Notes: a model not told the origin generated them from the letters alone. 64,000 nt of DNA from Myxococcota bacterium (GCA_030748735.1 JASMLK010000058.1:57908-121907), one strand, 5' to 3'; counted from the first letter of the stretch, positions 1 through 8,870 are shown. A program made the numbers and translations.

Positions 1-1092
1 GTAGTGAGGCTCTACTGGAGCCGTGACCTTGACGACCAGTGCTTCATCGGGGGCTAGCTGATACAAGCCGCTCGCGTAGAGCTGGCGCGAGCCCGCCACT
101 CCCCCGGCCGTGAACGGCGGCGCCGGTTGATTGATGCCGTTGAGGGGCAGGTTGCGGCGGCCGTCTCCATTGGCGTCGTCCCGCATTTCGAGGGGGAACT
201 TCTGCAGGAGGTTCCAGAAGCGGATCTGTTTCGGGAGTTCATCTCCGATTCGCTTCAAGCGTTTCGCAACGAAGGCGGCGTCGATCGGTGCCTTGGTTTC
301 ACCGATGGCGTCCTCGCGAACGATGTCCAACTCGAGTGCGGCTTCGAATTCCCAATCCGAAAAGATCTCTCGAACCGCCAGCCAGCGCGCTTCGGCCAAC
401 CCGGTTTCACCCGTGGACGCACAGGTCATGGTCTTGCGGGTCGGCAGGAAGTTGCCGCGATGGTCGGCCGGCTCTTCCGGACCGATCAGGATTTCGAACC
501 GATTCCCCTCGAGCTTCAAATCGAACACGTTGATGAATGCGAGCGTCTGGCTCTTGCATTGCGCCATTTCCGCTAGCTCACCCGTCGCTCCGGGAACGTC
601 GGTGATCGTCTGAAAGGTAACCATGCGCGGCGCCTTGGGGCCCGTGCGTCCGCGGGAGGAGTCGCGCCATTCGCGCGTGTCCGCGGCAGTCCCTCGCACC
701 CGGTAGTAGGCGTTCGGATCCAGCGGCGCCTTCAGGTACATGGTGTCGGGGTTTTCGGCGGTCCACTTGCGCAACATGTCTATCGAGCGATGGAATTCGG
801 GGAAGCGCGGGTCCATGCGCATCTCGAGTTCGATCATGCGCCCGATATGGCCGAGCGCATAGCGGTACCCCTCCGCCAGGTTGCGTTCGGTGGGGGCCGG
901 TGGGAAATCCTTCGGGTCGGTGAGACTCGCCTGCGCGCGCTCGAGACCCGCGACGAACTCGCCCCAGGCTTCGCCCAACTGGGTGCGATGGTCGGAGGGT
1001 TCTGCGCCAACAGTCGGCACGGGGGCCACGAGGAAAGCCAGCAAGAGGGTCGGCACCAGAATCACTGCAATGCGCCACGCTACGTCGTTCAT
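1..1092 (-). CDS. DUF1214-type secreted protein, partial (cut by left window edge)
   Basis: The frame is open from the ATG at 1092 to base 1 with no stop, so the C-terminus lies outside the window (364 codons visible). A GGGAGAAG ribosome-binding site precedes the ATG. Residues about 5-28 form a hydrophobic signal peptide or anchor ending near GAEPSD. The body (ERNLAEGYRYALGHIGRMIE, then a segment with YYRVRGTAADTREW) matches in order and character the N-terminal half of the protein at 16201-17418, so the two are paralogs. The family is of unknown function and common beside lipid and steroid catabolic genes. It is the last gene of an apparent operon with the MMPL exporter 66 bases upstream. 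Family call moderately sure; function unknown. Confidence 0.8.
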   Translation of the reverse strand, partial: MNDVAWRIAVILVPTLLLAFLVAPVPTVGAEPSDHRTQLGEAWGEFVAGLERAQASLTDPKDFPPAPTERNLAEGYRYALGHIGRMIELEMRMDPRFPEFHRSIDMLRKWTAENPDTMYLKAPLDPNAYYRVRGTAADTREWRDSSRGRTGPKAPRMVTFQTITDVPGATGELAEMAQCKSQTLAFINVFDLKLEGNRFEILIGPEEPADHRGNFLPTRKTMTCASTGETGLAEARWLAVREIFSDWEFEAALELDIVREDAIGETKAPIDAAFVAKRLKRIGDELPKQIRFWNLLQKFPLEMRDDANGDGRRNLPLNGINQPAPPFTAGGVAGSRQLYASGLYQLAPDEALVVKVTAPVEPHY

Positions 1093-1158
1093 CGCGATCT
1101 TCTCCCAAGGCAGGCGCCTCCATTCACACGATGGGTGGAGACGACGCTTCTATGTATG

Positions 1159-3645
1159 TCACGCGTGTCGGGGCTGCTTGTCGAAGCGCACTCCGCACAA
1201 TTCGAGCAGGGCCGGAAGCAAGAGGAGATCGGCGAGCAGGGCGGTGGTGAACGAGATCCCGATCAGGAAGCCGAAGTGGGCCATCCCCTGGTGTTTGGAG
1301 GTCGTGAGGATCAGGAACCCGAGCACGAGGATCACGGATGTGAAGGTGATGGCCTGTCCGACCTCCGAGATGGTCGACGCAATCGCACGTCGGGTGTCAC
1401 CCGTTTCGAGCGCGAAGGCGCGGTAGTGGGTGATGAAGTGGATCGTGTCGTCCACCGCGATCCCGATGATCAACGGTGCGATGATCAGGGTGTCGGCATC
1501 GAGCGGGATTCCCGAGAGCCCCATGACACCAAAGGTGATCAGCACCGGATAGACGTTCGGGACCATGGCTACGAGCCCCGCCCGGGGTGAGCCGAAGACG
1601 ATCAAGAGCAGCACCGTCACCACGACGAGCACGAGGCCGAAGCTCTGGATCTGTGCGCGACCGATGTAGTCCGCCATGCGCATGACGAGTGGCAGGCTCC
1701 CCGTGATCCCGACTTCGAGGTCCGGGTAGTCCTTCGAGAGCGAATCGAACACGCTTTGCGCACGCGCCTGAACGGTCTCGAAGAACTCGACGTATTCCGA
1801 CGACCCGTAGTTGAACATCCTTACGTTGATCCGCGCCTCGCTGTAGTCGTCGGGCACGAGCAGTTCGCGGTCTTCGGGGTTGGCGAGGTCGAAGAGCAGC
1901 AGCGTCTGGGCCAGCATCGGACGCTCCTGGGGGATGCGATACATCTCCTCGCGGTCCTCGTTGATGGCCTGGAAGGTGTTCTTGACCACGTCGGTGAGGG
2001 AGTCCGTGCGCACCACGAACTCGGGATGTTGTTCCTCGAGCAGCAGTTGCATCGCCTCCATCGCGTTCAGCACGCGTGGATCCTTCAACGCATCCGTTTC
2101 GCCGAAGTCGAGGTAGATCTCCATGCCCTGGGTGCCACCCATCACGCGGTCGACCAGGTCGTGGGCCGCACGAATCGGCAGTCCGGGGCGGATGATCTCG
2201 ACGAGGTTCGAGTCGACCTGGACCCGGCTCACGCCATAGGCCCCAATCGCGCCGACGATCGCGAACACGACGACGATCGGTACGGGCCAGCGGCTCGGGA
2301 CGGGCTCGAGGGTGCGGAGCATGCGTTGCACCCACGGTGTGCGGGTCGAATCTGCGGTCGACGCCTCGCGACGAACGGGGGCCCACGAGTCGAGCATGAG
2401 CGGCAGCAACACCATCGTGAAGGCGAAGGCGAACGTGACGCCCAGCGCCGCCGCCAGCCCGAAATTGCGAATCGGCGGGAGCGGAACGAAGGCGAGCGAG
2501 AGCATGCCGAGCGCAGTCGTCACGCTGGTCAGCAGGCAGGCCAGCCCGGACTTGCGGAACACGTGCTCGAGCGCCGAGGCGTGCTCCGCGCCTTTGCGGC
2601 GCCAATGCAGGTAGCCGGACATGATGTGCACCGAGTCCGCGATCCCCACGACGAGGACCAGGATCACGAGCACACTGATCATCAGGCTGAGCTTCAAGCC
2701 GAACCATCCCAGGAGACCGAGGGTGACGACGGTCGAGAAGCCCACGATGGCGATCGGCCAGACGACGCCGGAAAGCGATCGGAAGAGCACACCGAGAACC
2801 ACCATCATGATCAGCAGTGCGCCCGAGAACAGGGCGTCGAGTTCGTCGACCAACACGTCGTTGAAGAAACCCATGATCATCGGGTTGCCAACGGCGTGGA
2901 AGTCGAGCGCTTGTGCGAACTGGGGGCTCGACGTCACCCCTGTGACGGCACGCGCGAATGCGGCGTACTCGACCATCGTGGTCGGCTTGCTGCTGGGGAG
3001 CGCGGTTTCACTCTCGTCCGCGTCGAAGGCTCCTTCGATCGCGTCCTCGCCATTGGATTCGGGTGGAAGGGCGCCGAGGTCGGTGCGGATCCAGATGCCT
3101 CCATAGCGCGAGTCGCCCGACATGTAGAAGCGCGGGTAGTCCTTGTGGGCGAGCGCTCGACGACGCAGCGCTTCGCGCTCTGTAGTCGATTCCGGGATGT
3201 GTTCGATGAAGTCGCGCGAGACGAGGGTGTCGCCCCGAACCTCGAGGTAGCTGGCATTGATGATCGTGGTGACGTCGAGGATGTGCTCGAGGGCGGCTGT
3301 GTCCGGCGAACTCGGCTCGTCACTTGCGTCGAGCAGGGCCTGCCCGACGCTGCGGACCGCTTCGAGGGAAGCCGGCGACAGCACGTCGCCATCCCGCGCT
3401 TCGTAGACGATGTAGACCCCCTCGTCGCTACCGAAGGTGTCCTTGAATCGCTCGTGGAGCAGGCGCACGGGGTCGTCCTCGAAGAAGAACGACTCCATCG
3501 TCATGTCGATCTCGAGCCGGCCGAGACCGGCGCCCGTCACGACCGCGAGTGAGATCGCAACACTCCATACCACCAGGCGTCGTTCGAGAAGCCTGGCGGG
3601 CAGGGCGGCGAAGAAGCGGTTCAGGGCCTCGAGTGTGTCGTGCAC
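1159..3645 (-). CDS. MMPL/RND-superfamily exporter
   Basis: This 828-residue inner-membrane transporter has the duplicated RND layout: an N-terminal membrane helix (about 22-42), a large periplasmic loop, a six-helix bundle (about 255-425), a second loop and a second bundle (about 650-820). The RND helix-4 signatures are visible in both halves (GIADSVHIM and GIAVDDTIHF), where the Asp pair relays protons. The predicted role is proton-driven export or trafficking of a hydrophobic molecule, as for hopanoid (HpnN) and lipid MMPL proteins; the substrate cannot be read from sequence. It starts 9 bases after the stop of the small membrane protein at 3655-4083 and is followed by the DUF1214 gene, so the three are likely co-transcribed. 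Confidence 0.9.
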   Translation of the reverse strand: MHDTLEALNRFFAALPARLLERRLVVWSVAISLAVVTGAGLGRLEIDMTMESFFFEDDPVRLLHERFKDTFGSDEGVYIVYEARDGDVLSPASLEAVRSVGQALLDASDEPSSPDTAALEHILDVTTIINASYLEVRGDTLVSRDFIEHIPESTTEREALRRRALAHKDYPRFYMSGDSRYGGIWIRTDLGALPPESNGEDAIEGAFDADESETALPSSKPTTMVEYAAFARAVTGVTSSPQFAQALDFHAVGNPMIMGFFNDVLVDELDALFSGALLIMMVVLGVLFRSLSGVVWPIAIVGFSTVVTLGLLGWFGLKLSLMISVLVILVLVVGIADSVHIMSGYLHWRRKGAEHASALEHVFRKSGLACLLTSVTTALGMLSLAFVPLPPIRNFGLAAALGVTFAFAFTMVLLPLMLDSWAPVRREASTADSTRTPWVQRMLRTLEPVPSRWPVPIVVVFAIVGAIGAYGVSRVQVDSNLVEIIRPGLPIRAAHDLVDRVMGGTQGMEIYLDFGETDALKDPRVLNAMEAMQLLLEEQHPEFVVRTDSLTDVVKNTFQAINEDREEMYRIPQERPMLAQTLLLFDLANPEDRELLVPDDYSEARINVRMFNYGSSEYVEFFETVQARAQSVFDSLSKDYPDLEVGITGSLPLVMRMADYIGRAQIQSFGLVLVVVTVLLLIVFGSPRAGLVAMVPNVYPVLITFGVMGLSGIPLDADTLIIAPLIIGIAVDDTIHFITHYRAFALETGDTRRAIASTISEVGQAITFTSVILVLGFLILTTSKHQGMAHFGFLIGISFTTALLADLLLLPALLELCGVRFDKQPRHA

Positions 3646-3654
3646 GACGACGCT

Positions 3655-4083
3655 TCAGCTTTCGTTGCCCAGGCCCTGCGCGACGATCGGGATCATCACC
3701 GCCACTCCCGCGACCATCGAAAGCGCGCCGATGGGCGTGAAATTCATGGCCGCACCCAGCCCGGCCCCCGCGAGATAGATGGTTCCCGAGTGAAATGCGG
3801 CTCCGACGATCAGCAGGATCGAAGCAGCCTTGGTGAGCATTGCGGTTGGATCGCCAACACGGCAGATCAAGTAGCCGAGCACGATGTTGAGCAGCGCCTC
3901 GAGATTGCCGTGCGAGTGGGCCGTCGCGAGAAGATGCTTCGCCGTGCTCTGGGCCCAGTCCGGGTCCTGTGCCTGTCCCTTGTTCGCGAGGTACATCCCG
4001 AGACCGAGGGTCGTCAGGAAGTAGACGAGACCGAAAAGGATGTTCTTCTTGCCGATGGTGTTCCGCATTGCTTTCGCCTCCAT
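3655..4083 (-). CDS. Small four-helix membrane protein of unknown function
   Basis: This protein of 142 residues (137 if the second Met, MRNTIGKK, is the start) has about four hydrophobic segments: 13-33, 60-78, 84-105 and 114-137. A conserved-looking AHSHG stretch followed by EALLN lies before helix 2. It loosely recalls the AHS...LN segment of styrene-oxide isomerase-type membrane proteins, but the resemblance is short and I would not assign that activity. It sits just upstream of, and in the same direction as, the MMPL exporter, so it may be an accessory membrane component of that system. Function otherwise unknown. Confidence 0.7.
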   Translation of the reverse strand: MEAKAMRNTIGKKNILFGLVYFLTTLGLGMYLANKGQAQDPDWAQSTAKHLLATAHSHGNLEALLNIVLGYLICRVGDPTAMLTKAASILLIVGAAFHSGTIYLAGAGLGAAMNFTPIGALSMVAGVAVMIPIVAQGLGNES

Positions 4084-4183
4084 GCCGGGACAGGTGCCGT
4101 GCTCTTCACGGCCACGGGTCGCGAGAATAGGACGTTCGAAGCCCTGCTCGCATGGGCCGTCTTTTCCTTGACGCGATAGACCG

Positions 4184-4197
4184 GATCATGTGTGATC
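4184..4197. promoter_or_regulatory. Perfect dyad GATCA-N4-TGATC, possible operator
   Basis: A perfect inverted repeat lies between the divergent genes starting at 4083 (minus) and 4247 (plus). Its position suits a repressor or activator site, but no regulator is linked to it and short dyads occur by chance. Confidence 0.2.
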
Positions 4198-4246
4198 GAT
4201 CCCCCAGCCCGGAGCACCAGGAGAAGTAGATCGATGGAAGTGACCC

Positions 4247-5707
4247 ATGGAGCACTATGACGTCTGCGTGATCGGCGCCGGCTATGGCGGCGCTACCGTC
4301 GCGGCCCTGCTCGCCAAATCGGGGCGGCGTGTCGCGCTGATCGACAAGACCCCCGTCGCTGGCGGCAAGGTGCAGACGGTCGATCGCAAGGGATACCGCT
4401 TCGAGATGTTCGGCGCGGTCGGCATCCCGGCACACGACTCGCGTTTTCACGAACTCGTCGAAGAACTCGACATCGGTGACCAGGTCGAGTTCCTCATCCC
4501 GGAAGGCGACGCCGCTTCGGTGCGCTACAAGACGCCGGCCGGTGAGTGGCGCGTCATGTACAGCCCCCTTCGCCAGACCGGTGCTCCCAAGGAAATGGAA
4601 GACCTGCGCCGCGTCTTCGACGCAACCGACGAAGACCTGGACGCGATGGCAAAGCTTTATGCGACCGCATTGTCACTCACCGACGACGAGATCGCGGCGC
4701 TCGACGACGTGGGCATGCTGGAATGGATGAAGCCGTTCGGTCTTCCGAGCGGGCTCGAGAGCCAGATCTGCATGAACCTGAACACGTTGTTCGTCGTGGC
4801 CGTCGATCGCCTCGCGGCCTCCGAGGCCATCCTTGCGATGCGGCAGCAAGTGCTCGGAGGTGCGGGGCGTTACAGCGTCGGTGGCTATGCGCGCCTGGCA
4901 GAAGCCTGCGCGAACTATGTCGTGAAGCAAGGGGGTGTGTTTCTCAGCCGTCAGCGTGTCAAGCGGATCGTCGTCGATGGCGGCCGTGTGGTGGGAGTCG
5001 AGACGGACCGCGGCGAACTGCGGGCCGATGCCATCGTGAGCAACGCCGGCATTCAACCCACGGTGCTCGCGCTTGCGGGTGCCGAACATTTCCCGAGCGA
5101 CTACGTCGATCGCGTTACCGCACTCGAACCCAGCTGGGCGATCGCCGGCTATCGCTACGTGCTCGACGAGCGCATCTTCGACGCGGCGTTGATCCCGATC
5201 TTCTCCGATCAGAGTTGGCTCGACGAAGCGCGTTATCAGGACATGGCGCGCGGTGTCTGGCCCGACGTCCCGTTGATCGCAGTCGACGTTCCGTCGGAAT
5301 TCGATCCGAGTTTGTCTCCGGTGCCCGGTCATCAGATCGCAAACTGCCAGGTCTTCTGCTCGCCCGATCCCAGGTCCACACAGTGGAAGGAAGCGATCGA
5401 GCGCGCCGACGAGATCTTGAACGAGCTATGGCCCGACCTCGAAGATCACATCATCCGCAAGGAACCCTACGGCCCCAGAGCCATCTCGAGTCTGAGTCGC
5501 GACTCGGTGCTACCCGGTTGCGGCGGAGAAGCGGTCGGGCTGGCTCAAGTCGTGGGCCAGGTGGGCAGCATGAAGCCCGACCCCCGCACCCCGCTGCCGG
5601 GCTTGTATCTCGTAGGCTGCGATGCAGGCGGGCGAGGCGCTGGCACCCATCAAGCGGTGGATTCCGGCTTCAACGTCGCCGCGATGGTAGACGCGGACCT
5701 GGGCTGA
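4247..5707 (+). CDS. Phytoene-desaturase-like FAD-dependent oxidoreductase (group 1)
   Basis: This 486-residue flavoprotein begins with a Rossmann FAD motif (GAGYGG, residues 10-15) followed by the AGGK segment typical of the CrtI/retinol saturase/NAD(P)-FAD oxidoreductase superfamily. The C-terminal FAD-contacting segment (VGCDAGGRGAGTHQAVDSG) is intact. It is a clear paralog of the gene at 23802-25274: both share GRV-VGV, SNAG-QPTVL and VGCDAGG-G-GT-QA blocks and near-identical length. Such enzymes desaturate, saturate or isomerise polyenes and related lipids; the substrate here is unknown. A GGAAG ribosome site precedes the ATG. It stands alone on the plus strand, with a decayed amidohydrolase fragment immediately downstream. 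Confidence 0.85.
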   Translation: MEHYDVCVIGAGYGGATVAALLAKSGRRVALIDKTPVAGGKVQTVDRKGYRFEMFGAVGIPAHDSRFHELVEELDIGDQVEFLIPEGDAASVRYKTPAGEWRVMYSPLRQTGAPKEMEDLRRVFDATDEDLDAMAKLYATALSLTDDEIAALDDVGMLEWMKPFGLPSGLESQICMNLNTLFVVAVDRLAASEAILAMRQQVLGGAGRYSVGGYARLAEACANYVVKQGGVFLSRQRVKRIVVDGGRVVGVETDRGELRADAIVSNAGIQPTVLALAGAEHFPSDYVDRVTALEPSWAIAGYRYVLDERIFDAALIPIFSDQSWLDEARYQDMARGVWPDVPLIAVDVPSEFDPSLSPVPGHQIANCQVFCSPDPRSTQWKEAIERADEILNELWPDLEDHIIRKEPYGPRAISSLSRDSVLPGCGGEAVGLAQVVGQVGSMKPDPRTPLPGLYLVGCDAGGRGAGTHQAVDSGFNVAAMVDADLG

Positions 5708-5717
5708 CTTCAGGGCA

Positions 5718-5851
5718 TCAGAGCGCACCGTTCTCGACGAACCCTCCTACGACCACGGCCCGCGGCACGATCTCGTGCAGTTCGTTGATCGGGATTTCGA
5801 GCGGGCTGTCATCCAGCACGACGAAGTCCGCGCGCTCCCGTACTTGAAAGT
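5718..5851 (-). pseudogene. Amidohydrolase (YtcJ-like) C-terminal relic
   Basis: Read on the minus strand, this segment encodes about 43 residues ending in a stop: RERADFVVLDDSPLEIP, then a segment ending VVVGGFVENGAL. The ADFVVLD-(D/N)PL block followed by V-GG is the hallmark C-terminus of YtcJ-type amidohydrolases. Nothing upstream in this frame continues the protein; an in-frame stop lies inside the 3' end of the MBL-fold gene. It is therefore the tail of a gene whose body has been deleted. Confidence 0.6.
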
Positions 5852-5871
5852 GGGTTGTCGACCGTGGCCGG

Positions 5872-7188
5872 CTACTTCAACACTTCCCGCAACGAGACGT
5901 TCTTCCCGCCCTTCAGCAACTTGATCTGTTGTTCCAGCCATCCTTCGAGCCAGAAGTTGCCGGTGGTACGGAAGGTGCGGGCGTCTTCGAGCAGCGATTC
6001 GTGCACGTCGATGGAAAGAGCGGTGGCGGCTTCGTTGCCGGGCTCGGCCGAGAGCGCGATGTCGAGCAGGTGGAGGGCTTCTTCGCGCTGGCCCGCTGTC
6101 GCTTTCTTCTCCGCCCGATCGATGATCGCCTGCGCCCCGGCGAGTTCGAGCAGATCGGCGTGGATCGCCTTCTGCGGAACGCTGTAGAGCTCGGTGGTCG
6201 ATTCGTGCTTGAACCAGCCGGCGTAGTTCTCCCAGATCGCCCGAATGCTCCAGGCCACCATGCCGTAGCCCTCTCCCACTTCGCATTCCGGGGGGAGGGT
6301 GATCTCCTGCTGAAGCGTCGCGAGGTCCTTGCCCTGGTTCATGCCTTCGACCACGGCGTCGTGGACGTAGTGGATCGCGTCGCGGTAGGCGGTGACTTCT
6401 CGTTGGATGAGTTCGGCACCGACAACGGGTTCGTGGTGGCCGTAGAGGATCATCTCGGGTTCGAGGTCGAGGACTGTCTGTGCGGCCTGCGCGCAGACCA
6501 GCGCATCGCGGTAGCGATCGCCGCGGATCGTCACCAGGTTGGGGAAGTGACCGAACGGACAGCCGAAGAGGTTTCCGGTGAAGACGATGCGGTGCTGGGG
6601 AAGCCAGACGACCAGGGAGTCGTTGGTTTCTGCGCCCATCTGTCCAATGACCACGACATCGAGGCCACCGATCGAAAACTCGTAGCGGTCTTCGAAGGTG
6701 ATGTCCGCGGTCGGGCGGTCCTGCCGGTTGATGTCCTTGTAGCCGGAAGCGGCGAAGTGTTCGAAGGCCTCGAGAAAGGCCTCGGTGAAGCGGAATGCGG
6801 ACCGCGCCTGGCGAAAGCCCCCCAGTCGCGCGTCGTAGGTCTGATGCTCCTCGTTGTTCGCGTGAGCGATCAGCTGCAGGCCCGGGTTGCGATCGCGGAA
6901 GTACTGGATGCCCCCAACGTGATCCGTATGCCCTTGCGTCACGATGGCGTACTTGATGGTGCCGTCGATTTCGCCCGCGAGTTCGGCGAAGTTGCTCTGG
7001 TGGACGGGCGCTTCGAGTCCCATGCCCGAGTTGATGAGGATGTTCCCTTCCGGCGTCTCGATCAGGTACGTGTTCGAACAACCCTCCGACATGGAGATGA
7101 AGTCGTTTACGCGTGTGCACCAACCGAAGCGCGCGGGGCTGGGGGCGACGGGGCGGGACTTGTAGAGCGGTTCTCCTCGGTTGCTCAT
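5872..7188 (-). CDS. MBL-fold alkylsulfatase-like hydrolase
   Basis: This 438-residue protein has the SdsA/BDS1 alkylsulfatase architecture: an N-terminal metallo-beta-lactamase domain (about 30-260), an alkylsulfatase dimerisation region (about 270-390, with GYGMVAWSIRAIWENYAGWF) and a helical end. Family members hydrolyse alkyl sulfates using two zinc ions. The canonical HxHxDH motif is here QGHTDH (residues 85-90), so the first zinc-binding His is Gln. Later ligand regions (ETNDS, ILYGHHEPV) look kept. The missing ligand makes ordinary sulfatase activity uncertain. An AAGGAA site precedes the ATG. The protein lacks the usual signal peptide, so it is probably cytoplasmic. It runs in the same direction as the SDR gene at 7257, 68 bases away. 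Confidence 0.82.
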   Translation of the reverse strand: MSNRGEPLYKSRPVAPSPARFGWCTRVNDFISMSEGCSNTYLIETPEGNILINSGMGLEAPVHQSNFAELAGEIDGTIKYAIVTQGHTDHVGGIQYFRDRNPGLQLIAHANNEEHQTYDARLGGFRQARSAFRFTEAFLEAFEHFAASGYKDINRQDRPTADITFEDRYEFSIGGLDVVVIGQMGAETNDSLVVWLPQHRIVFTGNLFGCPFGHFPNLVTIRGDRYRDALVCAQAAQTVLDLEPEMILYGHHEPVVGAELIQREVTAYRDAIHYVHDAVVEGMNQGKDLATLQQEITLPPECEVGEGYGMVAWSIRAIWENYAGWFKHESTTELYSVPQKAIHADLLELAGAQAIIDRAEKKATAGQREEALHLLDIALSAEPGNEAATALSIDVHESLLEDARTFRTTGNFWLEGWLEQQIKLLKGGKNVSLREVLK

Positions 7189-7256
7189 GGCGAGGTTCCT
7201 TCAGCTATTTCCTGGTGTGCGTGGTCGGTGAGTCGGGGGCCGGGCCGGGGGAATGG

Positions 7257-8006
7257 CTACATCACCGAGAAACCACCATCGACGCAGAGCGTCTGGCCGA
7301 TGATGAAGCGTGCGCCTGGGCTCGCCAGAAACAACACGCTCGGTGCGATGTCTTCGGGCACGCCCCAACGTCCCATCGGGACCCGTGCCAACTCGGCGGC
7401 CTCGACGGCTTCCATGCCTTCCATCTTCATGACCGATGTCATGCCGGTTTCGATCAGGCCCGGGGCGACGGCGTTGACGCGGATGTTCTCACGCGCCCAC
7501 GAAACACCCATGTTGAGGGTGGCCTGGACGATGCCGGCCTTGGCCGCGCCATAGCCCGGTACGAGCGGCACCGCGCGAAAGGCGGACATGCTCGCGCAAT
7601 TGATGATGCTGCCGCCGCCTTCGATCCCACTCTTCACCAGTACGGGTTTGAGGGCGACCGAGAGCCGGAAACTGCTGACCAGCAGCAACTGCAGTGCTTC
7701 AGCGAAGGTGTCGGGGTTCCATTCGTCCTTGGCGACGAGGTTCGATCCCGCGTTGTTCACCAGGACGTCGAGTCGATCGATGCCGCCCGCGAGCGCGTCG
7801 AGTGACGCGCCGTCGGTCATTTCGACCTGCCGGTAGTCGAAGCGTGTGAGATCGCGATCGTACTCGGATGCCTCGGCTCGCCGTCCGGTGATGATGACTT
7901 CTGCGCCCGCGTCGGCGAACGCGCTCGCAACACCATGGCCGATCCCCGAGGTGCCACCGGTGACGAGCACGCGACGGCCTGCGAAGTCGAAGCTGAGACC
8001 TTCCAT
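7257..8006 (-). CDS. SDR-family NAD(P)-dependent oxidoreductase
   Basis: This 249-residue classical short-chain dehydrogenase has a TGGTSGIG cofactor motif near residue 15, NNAG in the core, the catalytic Tyr/Lys in GYGAAKAG, and a C-terminal GQTLCVDGG. I chose the ATG at 8006 because it is preceded by AAAGGAAG; the longer frame upstream lacks homology. The expected reaction is oxidation of a secondary alcohol or reduction of a ketone with NAD(P)(H). It lies 62 bases downstream of the 3-alpha-HSD-like gene on the same strand, so the two are probably one operon under the divergent TetR gene at 8964. Confidence 0.88.
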   Translation of the reverse strand: MEGLSFDFAGRRVLVTGGTSGIGHGVASAFADAGAEVIITGRRAEASEYDRDLTRFDYRQVEMTDGASLDALAGGIDRLDVLVNNAGSNLVAKDEWNPDTFAEALQLLLVSSFRLSVALKPVLVKSGIEGGGSIINCASMSAFRAVPLVPGYGAAKAGIVQATLNMGVSWARENIRVNAVAPGLIETGMTSVMKMEGMEAVEAAELARVPMGRWGVPEDIAPSVLFLASPGARFIIGQTLCVDGGFSVM

Positions 8007-8068
8007 TGGGTCACTTCCTTTCGAGCGTGAGGGTTCTGGCAGAGTTCGTTGGAGTGCCGGTTTGCCGG

Positions 8069-8842
8069 TTAGAAACCATCGGGACGCATTGCCGCGTCCC
8101 CACCACCATCGACCCACATGATGCTGCCGTGCACGTACGAAGCGTCCGTGCTCAGCAAGAAGCAAATGGCGCGCGCGATCTCATCGGGCTTCGCGCGTCG
8201 GCCGAGCGGAATGGGCAATGCGTCGACGCTGCGTCCCAACACGGGGTGGTCGGCGGCACCGCGAAACAGGGGCGTTTCGGTAGTGCCGGGTGCGATCCCG
8301 TTCAGGCGAACGCCGGCCTCGCCCCATTCGGTTGCGCGCTTGCGCACGGCGCGCGCCAGTGCGTGCTTCGACATCGGGTAGGCGAGGGCGGCACCCGCTT
8401 CGGGCAGCTCGGCGATCGCGCGCTCTTCGTCATCGTCGAGCATGGCCTGGATGAAAGGGGAATCTTCGGAGATGAGCCCGGGCATCTGCGCCGAGTTCGA
8501 GGAGACGACGACTGCGGCGGCGTCGGGTTGGCCCTTCATGGCGACCGCGAGCCCGTCGAGCACCGCGAGGGCACCGAAGTAGTTCACCCTGGGTACGAGA
8601 TCCGCCTGTTCGATGTGACCGCCAACGCCGGCCGCCACGACCAGCTTCTGGATCGCCCCACCCGCTGTTTCGAGTACGCCCGCAACCGCTTTGCTCCGCC
8701 CCTCGGGCGTCGAGACGTCGGCGATCACCTCGGCATCGTGCAGGTCGACGCCGACGACACGCATCCCGTCTGCTTCGAGCAGTTGGCGCACTGCGTTTCC
8801 GATACCTGACGCGCTTCCGGTTACGACTGCAATGTTCGACAT
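8069..8842 (-). CDS. 3-alpha-hydroxysteroid dehydrogenase/carbonyl reductase-like SDR
   Basis: This 257-residue SDR has the same length as Comamonas testosteroni HsdA. It reproduces many of that enzyme's distinctive blocks: TGSASGIG at the N-terminus, DAEVIADVSTPEGR, NYFGA, Y-MSK (catalytic Tyr/Lys), AVRKRATEWGEAGVRLNGIA, ASYVHG and a C-terminal DGGGDAAMRPDGF. HsdA oxidises 3-alpha-hydroxysteroids and reduces xenobiotic carbonyls. The start at 8842 has an AGGAGAAG site. Specificity for steroids is inferred from resemblance recalled from memory, not tested. It is the promoter-proximal gene of a two-SDR operon divergent from a TetR regulator. Confidence 0.85.
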   Translation of the reverse strand: MSNIAVVTGSASGIGNAVRQLLEADGMRVVGVDLHDAEVIADVSTPEGRSKAVAGVLETAGGAIQKLVVAAGVGGHIEQADLVPRVNYFGALAVLDGLAVAMKGQPDAAAVVVSSNSAQMPGLISEDSPFIQAMLDDDEERAIAELPEAGAALAYPMSKHALARAVRKRATEWGEAGVRLNGIAPGTTETPLFRGAADHPVLGRSVDALPIPLGRRAKPDEIARAICFLLSTDASYVHGSIMWVDGGGDAAMRPDGF

Positions 8843-8870
8843 CCGGGCTTCTCCTGTCGGCGATGACATA

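Noticed and set aside
578..1123. A 181-codon minus-strand frame near the left edge
   Set aside because: Arg/Pro-rich low-information translation; the true gene is the frame from 1092 that is open to the window edge and has a signal peptide and a paralog.
1756..3552. A 598-codon plus-strand open frame opposite the MMPL gene
   Set aside because: It is the antisense of the MMPL coding frame, rich in His/Arg/Glu without domains or a ribosome site; long antisense frames are expected in GC-rich genes.
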